Positions 1 through 10,009 of a DNA stretch of 64,000 nucleotides are shown one piece after another (within the stretch, counting starts at the first letter, position 1; every line of letters starts with the position of its first letter). The stretch comes from Lumbricus terrestris (lineage: Eukaryota > Annelida > Clitellata > Crassiclitellata > Lumbricidae), in contig OX457053.1 in NCBI GenBank assembly GCA_949752735.1, positions 31,343,400 through 31,407,399 of the forward strand, read 5' to 3'. The translations under genes and the position numbers were made by a program. Under the pieces are notes generated by a model that saw only the letters and a list, made by a program, of their open reading frames with translations, made no database searches and was not told where the DNA came from.

Positions 1-20
1 CATTCTCTTCCATTCCTTCC

Positions 21-200
21 CAGTAGCGGCGCTAGGGGAGGGGCTAGAGGGGTTAAACACATTAAAAAGGCCATCTTTTCCCATATAAAAAGGAACTATT
101 TGGACGATTAGCCCCCCTTAGCCCCGCAAGGGTACGCACGAGATTTGCCAGACAGTTTGGCGGATATGAAAAAGGACCGTTTTCCAAGATTTAGACCAAA
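21..200. mobile_element. hAT-like terminal fragment
   Basis: It begins with CAGTAGCGGCGCTAGGGG, the kind of GC-rich CAGTG-type terminus carried by many hAT elements in this window. Its body, from the phrase AAAAAGGCCAT through AAAAAGGACC, is repeated with moderate divergence at 15603-15870. I find no matching opposite terminus or target duplication, so this is a truncated copy just upstream of gene 1. Confidence 0.5.
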
Positions 201-383
201 ATGTTCAGTCATTCTCACAGAATATGTGACCCAAATTATGGGTGGCACAGGCATATGATTGGACTCTATGAGTGTATGCTCCACATGGGCATGATGGCGC
301 AAATTAACATAGATGTTCAAGTAAATGAACGAAGCAATAATGTCATACTTATTTATATTTGTCCAAAGTCAGAAGGCTCCACG

Positions 384-680
384 ATGTTCAAAGTGGTCGT
401 AGTTGTGCTGCTGGCTCTTCCTACAGTCGCCACAACTCGATCAGACTCTTTCTTCGAGGAGACAAGGGATTGGGACAGTGGTGCAGCCGTGTGTTCTGTG
501 GATCCACCAGACGAGACTATTGCCGTGCATTCAAAAGGTCATTGCGCAATCGAATGCAACCAACGATCACAGTGTTCTGGATTCGACTACGAGGAAGATT
601 CTAGAATCTGCGAACCCCATTCTGGCCCCAAGAATTGCTGCAGTTATGCAGTGTCAAATGCGCATTGTATGCACTACCAG
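384..680 (+). CDS. Gene 1 exon 1: signal peptide and PAN/Apple domain
   Basis: The first 99 codons begin MFKVVVVVLLALPTVAT, a clear signal peptide, followed by a PAN/Apple-like pattern: CSVDPPDET, then CAIECNQRSQCSGFDY, then a cysteine-rich end. The start at 384 is preferred over an in-frame upstream ATG at 201, because gene 2 begins at the same Met-Phe-Lys-Val. The exon ends in CAG before GTAATT at 681, in phase 0. Reading through the donor would add a short tail that is not conserved. Confidence 0.88.
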
Positions 681-3600
681 GTAATTCTAAATGTACTTGA
701 AAAGGCAGCATATCTTCCTTCAATTATTGACTAGCGTTATAGGAAGTTACACATCTCATTCGTTCGCTTCGGAAATTGACATGGACCCAATGCCTTTCAA
801 GATTTCCACTTAGAGGCGTCCCCAGCTTATAGTCACGGCGGAAGAGAGAGGATGTCTTGAGCAACTCGTAGAAGGCAGGCATGTCATTCCGAGGTATGGC
901 TAACCAAGGGGAGACTATTCCACGTGGATGTGTCAGCCAGCCACCGAGAAGGTTTGCCACAGTCTGACCGAGGAACGGGCCTTAATGACCGCGAGCTGCC
1001 TCTTAGATGCATGAAGAACACAGCGCTTGACGGGAGGTAAAGTTGGAGACTTGGCGATAGAGATAAGACAGGTACATGAAGGGCGGAGCAGTGGAGCACC
1101 ACATTTTGAGAATTCGCCTAAGAAGTTCTGGTATACGCTACAGGAGATGCGTTGCGAGGCAGGAAGCCAGCGCAAAGCATACGCACGTAGGTAGAAACCA
1201 GGGCACATATTATTCTGAAATTAGTTAGTGTTGGTCAAATTCTTGAGGATAGAACATTGCAGGCGCTTCACAGCATTCTATTACTCATTCAGCATTCAGT
1301 TAAGAATGTATGACTAAATCAGCATACGAATCTAGGCTTCGTAAACTTGTTATCTTACAGAAGAAGAATATATGTATGCCTAAATCAACATACGAATCTA
1401 GGCTTCGTAAACTTGTTATCTTACAGAAGAAGAATATATGTATGCCTAAATCAACATACGAATCTAGGCTTCGTAAACTTGTTATCCTACAGAAGAAGGC
1501 TGTTCGTATAATAGCGGGTATTCGTAAATGGGAACACACAGGCCCTTTCTTTAGTGAGCTTCATCTCCTAAAAATAGACCAGGTAAAGGATCTCCAAATT
1601 TGCGAGTTCTTCTTTCGACTCGAACACGGTCTCCTTCCTTCGGTATTCCAAGGGTAGGCTACCTCCCTCACGCCTCTGACATCCATTCGCATTTCACTAG
1701 GAATTCATCTGCATATCGCCCTGTCAGAGCTCAATCTAACACTAGGCGTTTTACTGTTAAATCTTATGGCGCTCAAATGTGGAATAAAATACCAATTGAT
1801 ATTCGTCAATCTGCAAGTTTTCAAAAAGAAACTTCGTGTTTTTCTTTCCTCCACTAAGTCTACTTAGAAGTGCACATGGCCACTTAATTGTAGTTAAGGT
1901 TTTACTTAAGTAAGCTTATATAGTTAAGTTTGTTCCTCTACATGCTATTTACAATTTAAACTTTTTGCAATCTGTCATCACCTAATTTGATTTGTTTTTT
2001 AAAATTTGTTTGCTATCTTGTATAATATTTCCTGGTATTTTTTCTTACTTGGGTGACCCTCCCCAGCGGGATGTCAATCCCTTTAGGGCCCCCCTTTGTA
2101 GCCAATGCAAGCATATTTTCTGTTTTTGATGTCATCTTGTTTTCTGGTTGCAATAAAGCGAATTGATTGATTGATTGATTGATTGATCAGCTGCTGGCAA
2201 ATCGGAGATAACTGAAAATCACAATCTGCATAATAAATGGGCAGAGACTACAAAAATAACTTTGGGGGTGGAAATGAAGTGATAAGAGTAGTTTATTATT
2301 TCGTCAGATTAAATTAGTTTGCCAAGTTCACTACCGAGCAAAACTACCGTCAGGCAGACATCTACTAACCGTGAGACTTAGATTAAACTTTTTCATAACT
2401 TAAAACTTGAAACAATTTTAACAAGGCTAGATTATAGGGCTGAGAGAGATTTCTAATTAAGAATTAGCACTAGCTTATCGCATGTGCCTCGCGTGCCTAG
2501 GCGTTAAAACGGCTCTGGCTAGCATATGTATAGGTTTACAGCATTCCTGATAACTGGAGTAAATAAAGTTAAATAAAATCGAGGATTTCTATTTGAAGCT
2601 GTTGGTGGTGCATCCTTTAAAGAACGAAAGATCACTCTTAGAAAACTTGCTTGTCTTTAATTTTTCAGGATTTGAATTCACCGGACAACGATGTCAACAA
2701 CTATAACCATTGTGGTAATGATTGATTTATTGTTTTATACAGCAGTGCAAAAATGGTAGGCTATTTATACACCTATTTCAAGTAAACGTGAGCATTATAT
2801 TATTCTATCACACATTGTGATTAAAACTTTGTTCAACATAGAACACGATTATTATGACAGAGCCTTTTATTACCCTACTAAAACTATACTGTGACAACTC
2901 GCTGTAACGTTACAAAAGTAGTCTTGTGATTGGACACCAATAGGATATCGATGGATACAACAAGATAATAAACATAAAAGAAAGCAAAGCTGGTGAAGAT
3001 AAGTAAGAGAAGAGAAGAAGCAGTAAACATCACATTAAATGGGGAGGAAATAGAACAGGTGAAGAAGTTCTGCTATATGGGAAGTGTGGTTACAGAGGAT
3101 GCAAGGTGTCATGAAAGAAGAAATAGCTATGGGAAAAGATGCATTATACAAAAGGGGGAGCTACTCAGAGGCAGTCTAAACATGAAGCTGAAGAAGAGAC
3201 TGGTGAAGACACTGGTGTGGAGTGTTGTCCTGTGCGGCTCGGAGACGTGGACAATGCGGCAAGACGACATAAAACGACCAGAGGCCTTTGAGATGTGGAT
3301 CTGGCGCAGAATGGAGAGAATATGCTGGGTGGAGAGAAGAACTATTGAGGAATCTTACAGTTGGTGGACGAAAAGAGATCACTGATGGGCACTATACGTG
3401 GGCGGCAGAAGAAATGGATACATGGGTGCCCGCACATAGGGGCAAGAGGGGCACTTGTCCCCCCTGGAAAACTGACACCTATATTTTTAACTGCTATTTT
3501 TCGCCCTTAACAAATTTTCCTTGCACTTTTTAGCACTAGGGATACTAATGAAACACAAAGTGAAATCGAGAAATTTACATTCAGAGACCTATGTGAAAAA

Positions 3601-5480
3601 TACGCATGTCCTTAATTTCCTGCTCCTCATCTTTCAATGTTTTTGCTAAAAACATTTCACCGGCGACCATTATGTTTTGCCTCCTCCTGCACACATTTAT
3701 GCGGGCGCCCATGAATGGTTAGAACAAATCTTAACACGTTGACCGCCACAGCAGTCTTACCTGCTACGCCAAGCCAAAGACGCTAAATTTTCAACATACG
3801 AAATTCATGAAAAAAATATTGTTTCGCTTTGTTTTCACCCATGCCCCTCCGAACAACCACCCTGACACACCAACCAACTCATCGCAAACCCCCCCCCCAT
3901 CCCGCCTCCACCCGTCCCACCCAGACCCCACCCATCCCCCACCCCATCCCAGCCCACACCGCCCGAAACAACCCCACACTCCGGTGAAAATTTTTCTTTT
4001 GGTCTCACCCACCCTGCAACGTCCCCCTGACCTCACCACGGTTCCACCCAACACCCAACCCCTCCAAATCCCACCCCATCCTCCCAGGCCCCACCACGCC
4101 CACCATCGAACACCGCCCGTTGGCGTAAATTTCGGCTTTCGTCTATTCCGCCATCAAACACGGCCGCACTTCGCCCACACCCCCCCTCTACCCAACCCAA
4201 TCCATCCCACCCACCCCATACCCACCAAACCTCACCCCATTCCCCAAACTGCCTCATTCCACCCCACCGCTCCACCTCTCCCCATATCACCCAACCTCAC
4301 CCTCTGGGATGAAGTTTGAATTTTCGTCCCACCCACAGCCCAACGTCTCCCCACACTTGCAATACCCAGGTCATACCCCATACTCCACCTCATCAAGCCC
4401 CATCTCCACCCCGCCTCTTTCCACCCACCCACCCGCCCCACCTCACCCACCCAACCCACCTCACCCACCCAACCCCACCCATAAAGCACATATTGGCGTT
4501 TTGTTCCACCTCACCCAACCCATGCAACACTATGGGGCAAATTTTGGATTTTTGTCCCAAACACAGCCCGATGTCGCCCCGCATTTGCCCCCACCCTAGT
4601 TCCACCCCATATCATTACCCCACCAAACCCAGCCTATTCCCCGACCGGCCCCGCCACGCCCCACGAAAACTCCACCACACTGAAGTAAATTTCGGTTTTT
4701 CACCCTACTCAGGCGTCCAACCCTCATTCCAATCCCCCCCGCAACCCGCCCACCCCACATCATCTTCCCACCCCACCCCACCCCAACACGCCACTACCAC
4801 TCCCCACCTTGCCCAGCTGAACCCCACACCATACCCAACCAGTCCCTACCAACTCCCAGCCTATGTGGTAAATAATAGTTTTCGTCCTACTCTGTCGTAC
4901 AACCATAACTTCACCCCGCACCCCACACCACCAAGCCCCACTTGCCCTACCCCATCCCCTACCAGGCCCCACCTTCCTTCACCCATCCCAGCCAAATCCA
5001 GCCTCCATTCTCTGGGGTAGATTTCGGTTTTCGCCCTTGCAGCTCAGCACAACCCCATGCTTTGTTCGCCGTATTCTACGGTACGAGTTAACTCGTAGGC
5101 CTAATTGGCGCCACAGGATGCAAAAAGTGGTACGAGTTAACTCGTACTGGGCGGTGAACGTGTTAAGGAGCGACACCCTACTAAGAGACGTCATTGAGAG
5201 AAGAATGGAGGGGGAAAGAATGCGAGGTAGACCAAGAACAAAGCTGCTGGACTGGATGCTGATAGTCAGTGATAGAGGATGTATACAGTGGACTGAAAAG
5301 AGAAGCACAGAACAGAGAAAAATGGCGTCGTTGGACATACGAACCTGCCTGAGGGCAGAGAACGTGAAGAAGACGAAGACGAAGAAGAAGAATAGGAAGA
5401 AGAGGAAGAGTCGTATGCCTAATAGAATTTTAATATTATAATTATATCATATTTCAGCGCATTATAACTGCAACTATGTT

Positions 5481-5577
<97 letters not shown>

Positions 5578-6835
5578 CAGCTCCATTAAAAGGAGAATAT
5601 AATGATATATAATATTGGCTCATAAATAATCAATGAAACGACGTCTTCAATCTGTCAGCTATTTTTGTCTAACGATATATATATATATATATAGCAAATG
5701 TTCCACTGAAGAAATTGATACCAAACTCAAAACATTTTGAAAAAATCATTTAAGAACATTATGATTCTCAGGAGCATTGTGGATCCACCCGGAAAGATGT
5801 TCCCTTCCGTTCACATACAATGGCTCTCTGTTTTACGGATGCATTGCCAAGACGTCTCCTGGAAAAGAGGTCGGGTGCTACAGTTCCAAGAGAATCTGGA
5901 AAACGTGTTGTCCACCGGAAAGTATGTATTTTGTCGTTGATGTTGCCTACCCTTGGCTGATTTAGAGTTAACTTAAATGTACCTGCTTCTAATTTTCTCT
6001 GAGATTATATTGCACCAGTTGAAAGGCAAACTAGCATGTTATCACGATGACAACAATTATTATACAAACGTCTATCACCGTCATCGCAATTTCTTTGGTC
6101 AATTGAGGCGACATTAGTCAGAAGAACTTTGTAGCAAGAAATTCTGCTACAGTTTAGAAGCCCAGCGTTTAGTAGAAGCGTTTTAAAGGATGCAATTCAA
6201 GATGGCTATACTTGCGATTCATTTCAGCTTTCCGAGTTGGCTACACAAACAAAACTGTGGCAATTCCCAGTTTAGCCAAAGCCATTCCAATTCAATCGGT
6301 GAATGGATGGATCGTTTTCCAGCAGAGGTTTAACGGAGTGACGAATTTCACACGACCATGGAAAGACTATCAGAAAAGTTTTGGTGTCTGGCATGGAGAA
6401 TACTGGATGGGGCTGGAAAACATCCATCAAATGACAAACGAGGGATCGTGGATGCTGAGAATCGAAGTTCTTGGGAAGACAGACGCCGCTTGGTATTCAG
6501 TGGAATACGACGATTTCCAAGTCGGATCATCTGCGGTGAAATACCGTCTTCAGGTCTCAGTGTACTTTTGGGGTGACATGCCAAACGTGCTCAACAATCC
6601 TGCAGGAGACAACAATCAGAACGGGATGAATTTTAGCACCTACGACTTCGACAATGATCGTTTCGCGGGAAACTGCGCGTACGACTACGGCGGCGGTTTC
6701 TGGTACAACGCATGTTGGGGTTTGAACCTCAATGGCGATTATAACTCTATTAAGCTTGGCTACGCATTGCTACTTCCCGACGATCCAGTGGCAATCGTAT
6801 CTGGCACTCGAATGATGATGAAGCGAATAGCCTAG
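384..6835 (+). CDS. Gene 1: secreted PAN + fibronectin-II-like + fibrinogen-domain protein (4 exons)
   Basis: Exons 384-680, 2669-2714, 5772-5921 and 6228-6835 join in frame (297+46+150+608 nt) to a predicted 366-residue secreted protein. Residues 1-18 are a hydrophobic signal peptide, about 30-99 a PAN/Apple domain, 100-115 a linker, about 118-165 a cysteine-rich fibronectin type II-like domain, and 165-366 a fibrinogen C-terminal domain. Every junction has GT/AG sites, and intron phases (0, 1, 1) equal those of gene 2 on the opposite strand. The exon 3 acceptor could be 5772 or 5775; both keep the frame, and the second aligns better with gene 2. No stop or frameshift is visible. FReD proteins of invertebrates commonly bind carbohydrate or microbial surfaces; that function is inferred. 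No convincing TATA box or polyadenylation signal was found. Confidence 0.85.
780..1210 (-). pseudogene. LINE reverse transcriptase C-terminal fragment
   Basis: Read on the - strand, the frames 1208-933 and 1102-884 together give the usual end of CR1/L2-like reverse transcriptases: a 'LRWLPASQRI' block, an RSS..RLW..FSVAG block, then TWNSLP in a second frame. At least one frameshift separates them. It is a decayed, 5'-truncated copy inside gene 1 intron 1. Confidence 0.55.
1310..2187 (+). pseudogene. LINE 3' fragment with ATTG tail
   Basis: Frame 1310-1657 carries RLVTLQKK-like, AVRIIAG, LLKIDQVKDLQICEF and HGLLP blocks matching the C-terminus of the reverse transcriptase at 11684-12538. It continues in another frame (1600-1857) with NTRRFTVKSYGAQMWNKIP. 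The 3' end is an (ATTG)n tail at 2162-2187, as expected for a LINE copy. The first 190 nt are a tandem triplication of a 66-bp unit. Confidence 0.7.
1313..1510 (+). repeat. 66-bp tandem triplication inside LINE remnant
   Basis: The phrase MKAATCARCATACGAATC recurs at 1313, 1379 and 1445, exactly 66 bp apart, with the following 50 bases nearly identical. Because 66 is divisible by three, the translated frame is preserved across the copies. Confidence 0.85.
2669..2714 (+). CDS. Gene 1 exon 2: 46-nt linker micro-exon
   Basis: The exon follows TTTTTCAG and precedes a GTAATG donor. It encodes DLNSPDNDVNNYNHC plus one base. It was found by comparing gene 1 intron sequence with the - strand exon 45456-45405, which encodes GLKSPAGSDVNNNGPHY plus one base. 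The lengths (46 and 52) are both 1 modulo 3, exactly the shift needed to join the phase-0 end of exon 1 to the phase-1 start of exon 3. Confidence 0.8.
3421..3713. mobile_element. hAT-like MITE
   Basis: The ends are CATGGGTGCCCGC and GCGGGCGCCCATG, an inverted repeat with one mismatch. The flanks are AATGGATA on the left and AATGGTTA on the right, an 8-bp duplication with one mismatch. It has no coding capacity and is inserted in the LINE remnant. Confidence 0.7.
3840..5035 (+). repeat. Degenerate C-rich tandem array
   Basis: CCCCACCC-type tracts are punctuated about every 130-220 bp by a related phrase, approximately GTAAATTTCGGTTTTCGTCC followed by CAGCCCAAC. Occurrences are near 3985, 4125, 4312, 4535, 4685, 4868 and 5018, so there are about seven degenerate units. 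C/G asymmetry between strands is extreme. Confidence 0.65.
5078..5146. repeat. Repeated 16-bp palindrome TACGAGTTAACTCGTA
   Basis: The perfect palindrome TACGAGTTAACTCGTA appears twice, near 5080 and 5131, just inside the right end of the piggyBac-like element. Such subterminal palindromes could bind a transposase; that is inference. Confidence 0.7.
5484..5577. repeat. (CA)n-(TA)n microsatellite
   Basis: About 42 uninterrupted CA units are followed by a short TA run. It lies in gene 1 intron 2, 200 bp before exon 3. A second TA run lies at 5676-5693. Confidence 0.95.
5772..5921 (+). CDS. Gene 1 exon 3: fibronectin type II-like domain
   Basis: In the frame set by exons 2 and 4 the exon encodes a domain starting CSLPFTYNGSLFYGC, followed by VGC and KTCC. 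This matches the type II pattern C-x-x-P-F-x-Y/F-x-G-x-x-Y-x-x-C with two later cysteines. It ends one base into a codon before a GTATGT donor (phase 1). Compared with gene 2, the cysteine seven residues before this motif is replaced by tryptophan (TGG for TGC). Two longer frames overlapping this exon are not homologous to anything else here. Confidence 0.8.
6228..6835 (+). CDS. Gene 1 exon 4: fibrinogen C-terminal domain (FReD)
   Basis: The exon starts after ATTTCAG at phase 1 and runs 202 codons to TAG. Hallmarks of the fold are visible: VNGWIVFQQRFNG, EYWMGLENIHQMT, SWMLRIEV, MNFSTYDFDNDR, then NCA and GGGFWYNACWGLNLNG. The usual calcium-site DND is present. The domain is about 200 residues, normal for the family, and the closing MMMKRIA aligns with gene 2. 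Confidence 0.93.
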
Positions 6836-7440
6836 CCTGTGTTGGATTATTATGGGCCGCTGCAGAGGATTCCTCTGAGTCTATATCTCTAAGAAGCGCT
6901 ATGTAAATTCTCGGAATCGGTGAATGAATGAATGGACAGTTCTTCAACATCTGAGCAAGGAATAAGTTGAGCGCCAGACGTTTTTTCAGACAATCCGAAT
7001 CTGCTAGCATTTTTGCAAATGTCATAATATTTTGAAAGAGCTCAGGAGCTGGGACTTTAACACTAACTTCTTTTGTAGTTTTTCCAGATTTTTTCCGGCT
7101 ATGACATTGTACATGTGGCGTTTACACACGAACATACGAATAGTACTGTTATCATAACATGCTTGAATTCTATTCAAATGGGTAGTAACAATCTAGAAAC
7201 CTCGCAACTTCGATATTGCATTATAGAAAGCGAATCAACCAATCAACCAATCAATCAAAATATCAATCAGCGTTTTATTGACTCGACAACAACAACAGGC
7301 AGTAGGCTCATATCTCTTTTAGATTCTATATGAAAATGGTCATCATGATAATTATGATCACTTTAGAATCTTCCAATTATCTTGACCCTCTGACGAGCTT
7401 TGTTATAAACCCATTAACTATTACTTTTATTGCCTTAACT
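6836..7440. other. Gene 1 3' flank, no clear element
   Basis: This stretch is mostly AT-rich. A LINE/SINE-like tail phrase, GCGCTATGTAAATTCTCGG followed by GAATGAATG, occurs near 6896-6935. A (AATC)n-like run lies near 7236-7268. No AATAAA close to the stop and no open frame of interest were seen. Confidence 0.5.
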
Positions 7441-7449
7441 GTTTGGCGC

Positions 7450-8031
7450 GGTTCTAGGACAAAATGATAGCGGACAAAATGGTACGGACAAAATGGTACG
7501 GACAAAATGGTACGGACATAACGGTATGTTTAAATGGAGGCTGGATGAGGGTATTTTATTGCTGAGATTGAGGGTGCATGGTTTTTTGTGGCTGAAGTAG
7601 AGCTCAATATATAGTGAAGAAAAAAGCTAGAGAAAAGGAGGCTGGATTGGCGAAAAAAATGCTTGAGAAATGGAAGCTGATTTGATGTCTTTCATTCATG
7701 TGTTTCATTATGTATCCAGCTTCAATTTCAGCCATAAGATTCCTTAAATCAACCTCCATTTGTAATGCATCTTTCATTAATCCAGCTTCTATTTCAGCTA
7801 TGAAAATGCCCTGATACAGCTTCTATATCTGAAGCGTTATTTTCATCAATCCATCTTCTATTTCATATATAAAAATATCCATGCAGAGCCTTTGTCCAGC
7901 TTCCATTTCACATGCGTCTTTTCATTAATCCAGCTTCTATTTCATATATAAAAATTCACTAATCCAGCTTTCATTTCATCCATACCATTTTGTCCGTACC
8001 ATTTTGTCCGCTACCATTTTGTCCGGTCACC
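7450..8031. mobile_element. MITE with GGACAAAATGGTA-repeat termini and 9-bp target duplication
   Basis: GTTTGGCGC flanks both sides (7441-7449 and 8032-8040). Both ends, read inward, begin GGT and then run through two to four units of GGACAAAATGGTA. The 582-bp body contains diverged direct repeats resembling TCCAGCTTCTATTTCA and no coding frame. A 9-bp duplication points to a Mutator-like origin, but the superfamily is not proved. Confidence 0.75.
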
Positions 8032-8040
8032 GTTTGGCGC

Positions 8041-8545
8041 ACATGGCTGGGTTGCTGAATTGCTGCATGTAATGCGACACGCGACCACATTAACTTATCA
8101 GCAGCTGCGCACTACAGTGTATAGTACACCCTACTACCGCAATGAAGTATCCAACTGGTCACAGAATTATATATAACCAGCGCAGATTAGAAAGGAAATT
8201 CAATAAAATGTTGGAAGGTGAGTAGAAAATATTCCTCTGATATGCCCAAGGTTAAGTGTGCTATTCAAACAGCAAATTTGTTAGACAGATAAAATTTATT
8301 CAGCAGCAGAGTGTTGGCAAAACTTCGGCTACTCTACAATCTTTGTAATACAAGTGCAGAAACTATTGATCGATGCGCCGTTGCCTAGCAACTAGGCTTT
8401 GAAATAATTTGGACGGCCAAACTGTTCACGAAATGCTGATAGGCCTTCCAATGTTTAATTCTTGCAATTATTCCAAACGGTATCGAAACATTGACGAATA
8501 CTTCTGCTTGTAGCCATGATAATAGGTAAATATTGTATAGGCCGT
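8041..8545. other. Non-coding stretch, nothing recognised
   Basis: AT-rich sequence lies between the MITE and a LINE fragment. No inverted termini, splice-consistent exon or repeat shared with the rest of the window was found. Confidence 0.5.
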
Positions 8546-8550
8546 GATCG

Positions 8551-8720
8551 GTCAGTCTTTCTGGAATAAGTTACCCAGAAATCTCCGTAACGATCTCACT
8601 GGTCTTTGTCCTTTTCCACAAGCGTTGAAAACCATTCTCTTCGATTTTGGTGCGGTCGTGTCAAGGCAGGAGAGCCTCTGAGGTGTTCCTCTTAAAGTGG
8701 CACTATCTAAATTAACAATT
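8551..8720 (+). pseudogene. LINE C-terminal fragment
   Basis: The + strand reads SFWNKLPRNLRNDLTGLCPFPQALKTILF, the standard end of a CR1/L2-like reverse transcriptase, then GTGGCACTATCTAAATT as a 3' tail phrase related to those at 34047 and 41285. A (TA)n run follows at 8728-8772. Confidence 0.6.
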
Positions 8721-8727
8721 GCGATAC

Positions 8728-8731
8728 GGTA

Positions 8732-8772
<41 letters not shown>
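8728..8772. repeat. (TA)n microsatellite
   Basis: An uninterrupted TA run of about 22 units follows the LINE fragment. A translated frame across it is an artefact. Confidence 0.95.
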
Positions 8773-8774
<2 letters not shown>

Positions 8775-9164
8775 TCTTTATATAATCTTATAATAATAAT
8801 TCTGAAAGCTTGTCCTTCCATATGTTTGTTTGCACAGATTTTGACTCTTCGTAACATAATAGGCTCGGAAATTAAACAGCGTCAGTTTTAAAATATTTTG
8901 CAATTGATTCTTACCCAAATTATAAGATCAACGCAACTATTTTCAGCTTTTAATTCACTTTAAAAACAGAGTTAGTAGCGTTTTAATCCTTACAGCAGCC
9001 ATCTTGCCGTATTTAGTAAAGAGGCAAGAGCCCGCATGACGTCATTCACGCCCAATAATAATTTCCGTTTATCAACAATCCGAAACCGCTTACAGTTTAT
9101 AATTATGCAGCTGAAACAACTATGCTAACAGAACAGACACACTGCAATAATTTATTAGGCCACA

Positions 9165-9335
9165 GTCAACACACACACACCAGTCCCTCAAGGACGGGTC
9201 ATGTTTGGCTTTTTGAGGAAGCGGGGTTGGTGGAGGGTTATCGAAAACCCGAAATTTAGCGGTCAACGCTGGGTACCCAGAGGAGTAGTGTTGAAAACCC
9301 TAAATTTCCCGGGCAACGCCGGGTGACACATCTAG
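9165..9335. repeat. Interspersed repeat, shared inverted with 54855-55020
   Basis: The phrases GACGGGTCATGTTTGGCTTT, CGAAATTTAGCGGTCAACGC and GGGCAACGCCGGGT are found in reverse complement near 54855-55020 (TAGATGTGGAACCTGGCGTT onward). A short low-complexity TATAA/CATAA stretch follows. The family is not identified; the CTAGT-adjacent end resembles known LINE 3' ends. Confidence 0.55.
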
Positions 9336-9831
9336 TATAATATAATATGATATGATATTATATGACATGACAAGACATAACATAACAAAACATAACATAC
9401 GGTAATATAATAATAGTCAAACAAGCATGGCTTCCATGCATTGCATAGATACATGATTGCGTACGTGTAATACAAGCACAGGCGACTCACATACACTGCA
9501 CTAACAGCAAAACACCAACGACGATGATCGTGACAAGCGGATAGTATCACTATAGGCCCTATTAATAATGGCGGTGCATAAATTAAAGAGTGAGAGCATA
9601 AATAACATCACAATTAATTGCCAGAGTCGTCTAATAGGTTTCGATACATCGCAACGGTCTGTTATGTTGATTTCTGACTGCATCCATGGGTGCCACAGTG
9701 CCACGCTTGTACGGATTGCACGCGTAGGCCTATATTATTATTTGAATAGTAATAGACTACACTGTGTCCGGATGAAAAGTAGAACACAAACAAAGTGTCA
9801 TAACTCTGTCAAAACTTTTAGGATTTGTCTG

Positions 9832-10009
9832 AAATTTTAAACACAACAACAGTGACCATAATTATGTAGCCTACACGAGACCCTGACGCCGAGTAGAAAT
9901 ATTCGTGAGTTTTTCAAATTAAATTTGATAAACTCACGAATATTTCTAATCGATTTCAAGGTCTCGTGTATATATGCATGCATGGTCACTGTTGTTGTGT
10001 TTAAAATTT
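9832..10009. repeat. 178-bp fold-back palindrome
   Basis: The left arm (AAATTTTAAACACAACAACA, AGTGACCA, ACACGAGACC, AGAAATATTCGTGAGTTT) is mirrored by the right arm (AAACTCACGAATATTTCT, GGTCTCGTGT, TGGTCACT, TTGTTGTGTTTAAAATTT). It forms an imperfect hairpin with small internal differences and has no coding content. It may be a fold-back MITE. Confidence 0.8.

Larger units (their letters stand above)
681..2668 (+). other. Gene 1 intron 1
   Basis: This phase-0 intron runs from a GTAATT donor to an acceptor tract ending TTTTTCAG. It carries two LINE remnants (about 780-1210 and 1310-2187). The rest, 2190-2668, is AT-rich with no recognised element. Confidence 0.75.
3735..5162. mobile_element. 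piggyBac-like nonautonomous element with C-rich repeat core
   Basis: TTAA lies at both 3731-3734 and 5163-5166. The ends CACGTTGACCGCC and GGCGGTGAACGTG are inverted repeats with one mismatch, the pattern of piggyBac-type elements. No transposase is present. The core (about 3840-5035) is extremely C-rich on the + strand and nearly free of G. Long open frames across it are composition artefacts. Confidence 0.8.
2963..5450 (+). pseudogene. LINE remnant interrupted by two DNA elements
   Basis: Frame 2993-3385 has the C-terminal signature of an endonuclease-reverse transcriptase LINE of RTE-like type: NGEEIEQVKKFCYMGSVVTED, then LVWSVVLCGSETWTMR, then AFEMWIWRRMERICWVER. The continuation, MRGRPRTKLLDWM, lies 1.8 kb on at 5167-5330 and ends in a GAAGAAG-rich tail near 5370-5415. 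The break is explained by insertions at 3421-3713 and 3735-5162. The copy is 5'-truncated and lies in gene 1 intron 2. Confidence 0.7.

Noticed and set aside
201..734. 177-codon frame starting upstream of gene 1 exon 1
   Set aside because: The first 61 codons are not conserved in gene 2, whose protein starts at the equivalent of 384 with a signal peptide. The end reads through a conserved splice donor.
3807..5020. Several proline/histidine-rich ORFs up to 234 codons, on both strands
   Set aside because: They follow from CCCCACC composition inside a TTAA-flanked element. Stops are rare because the + strand has few G residues. No domain or splice support.
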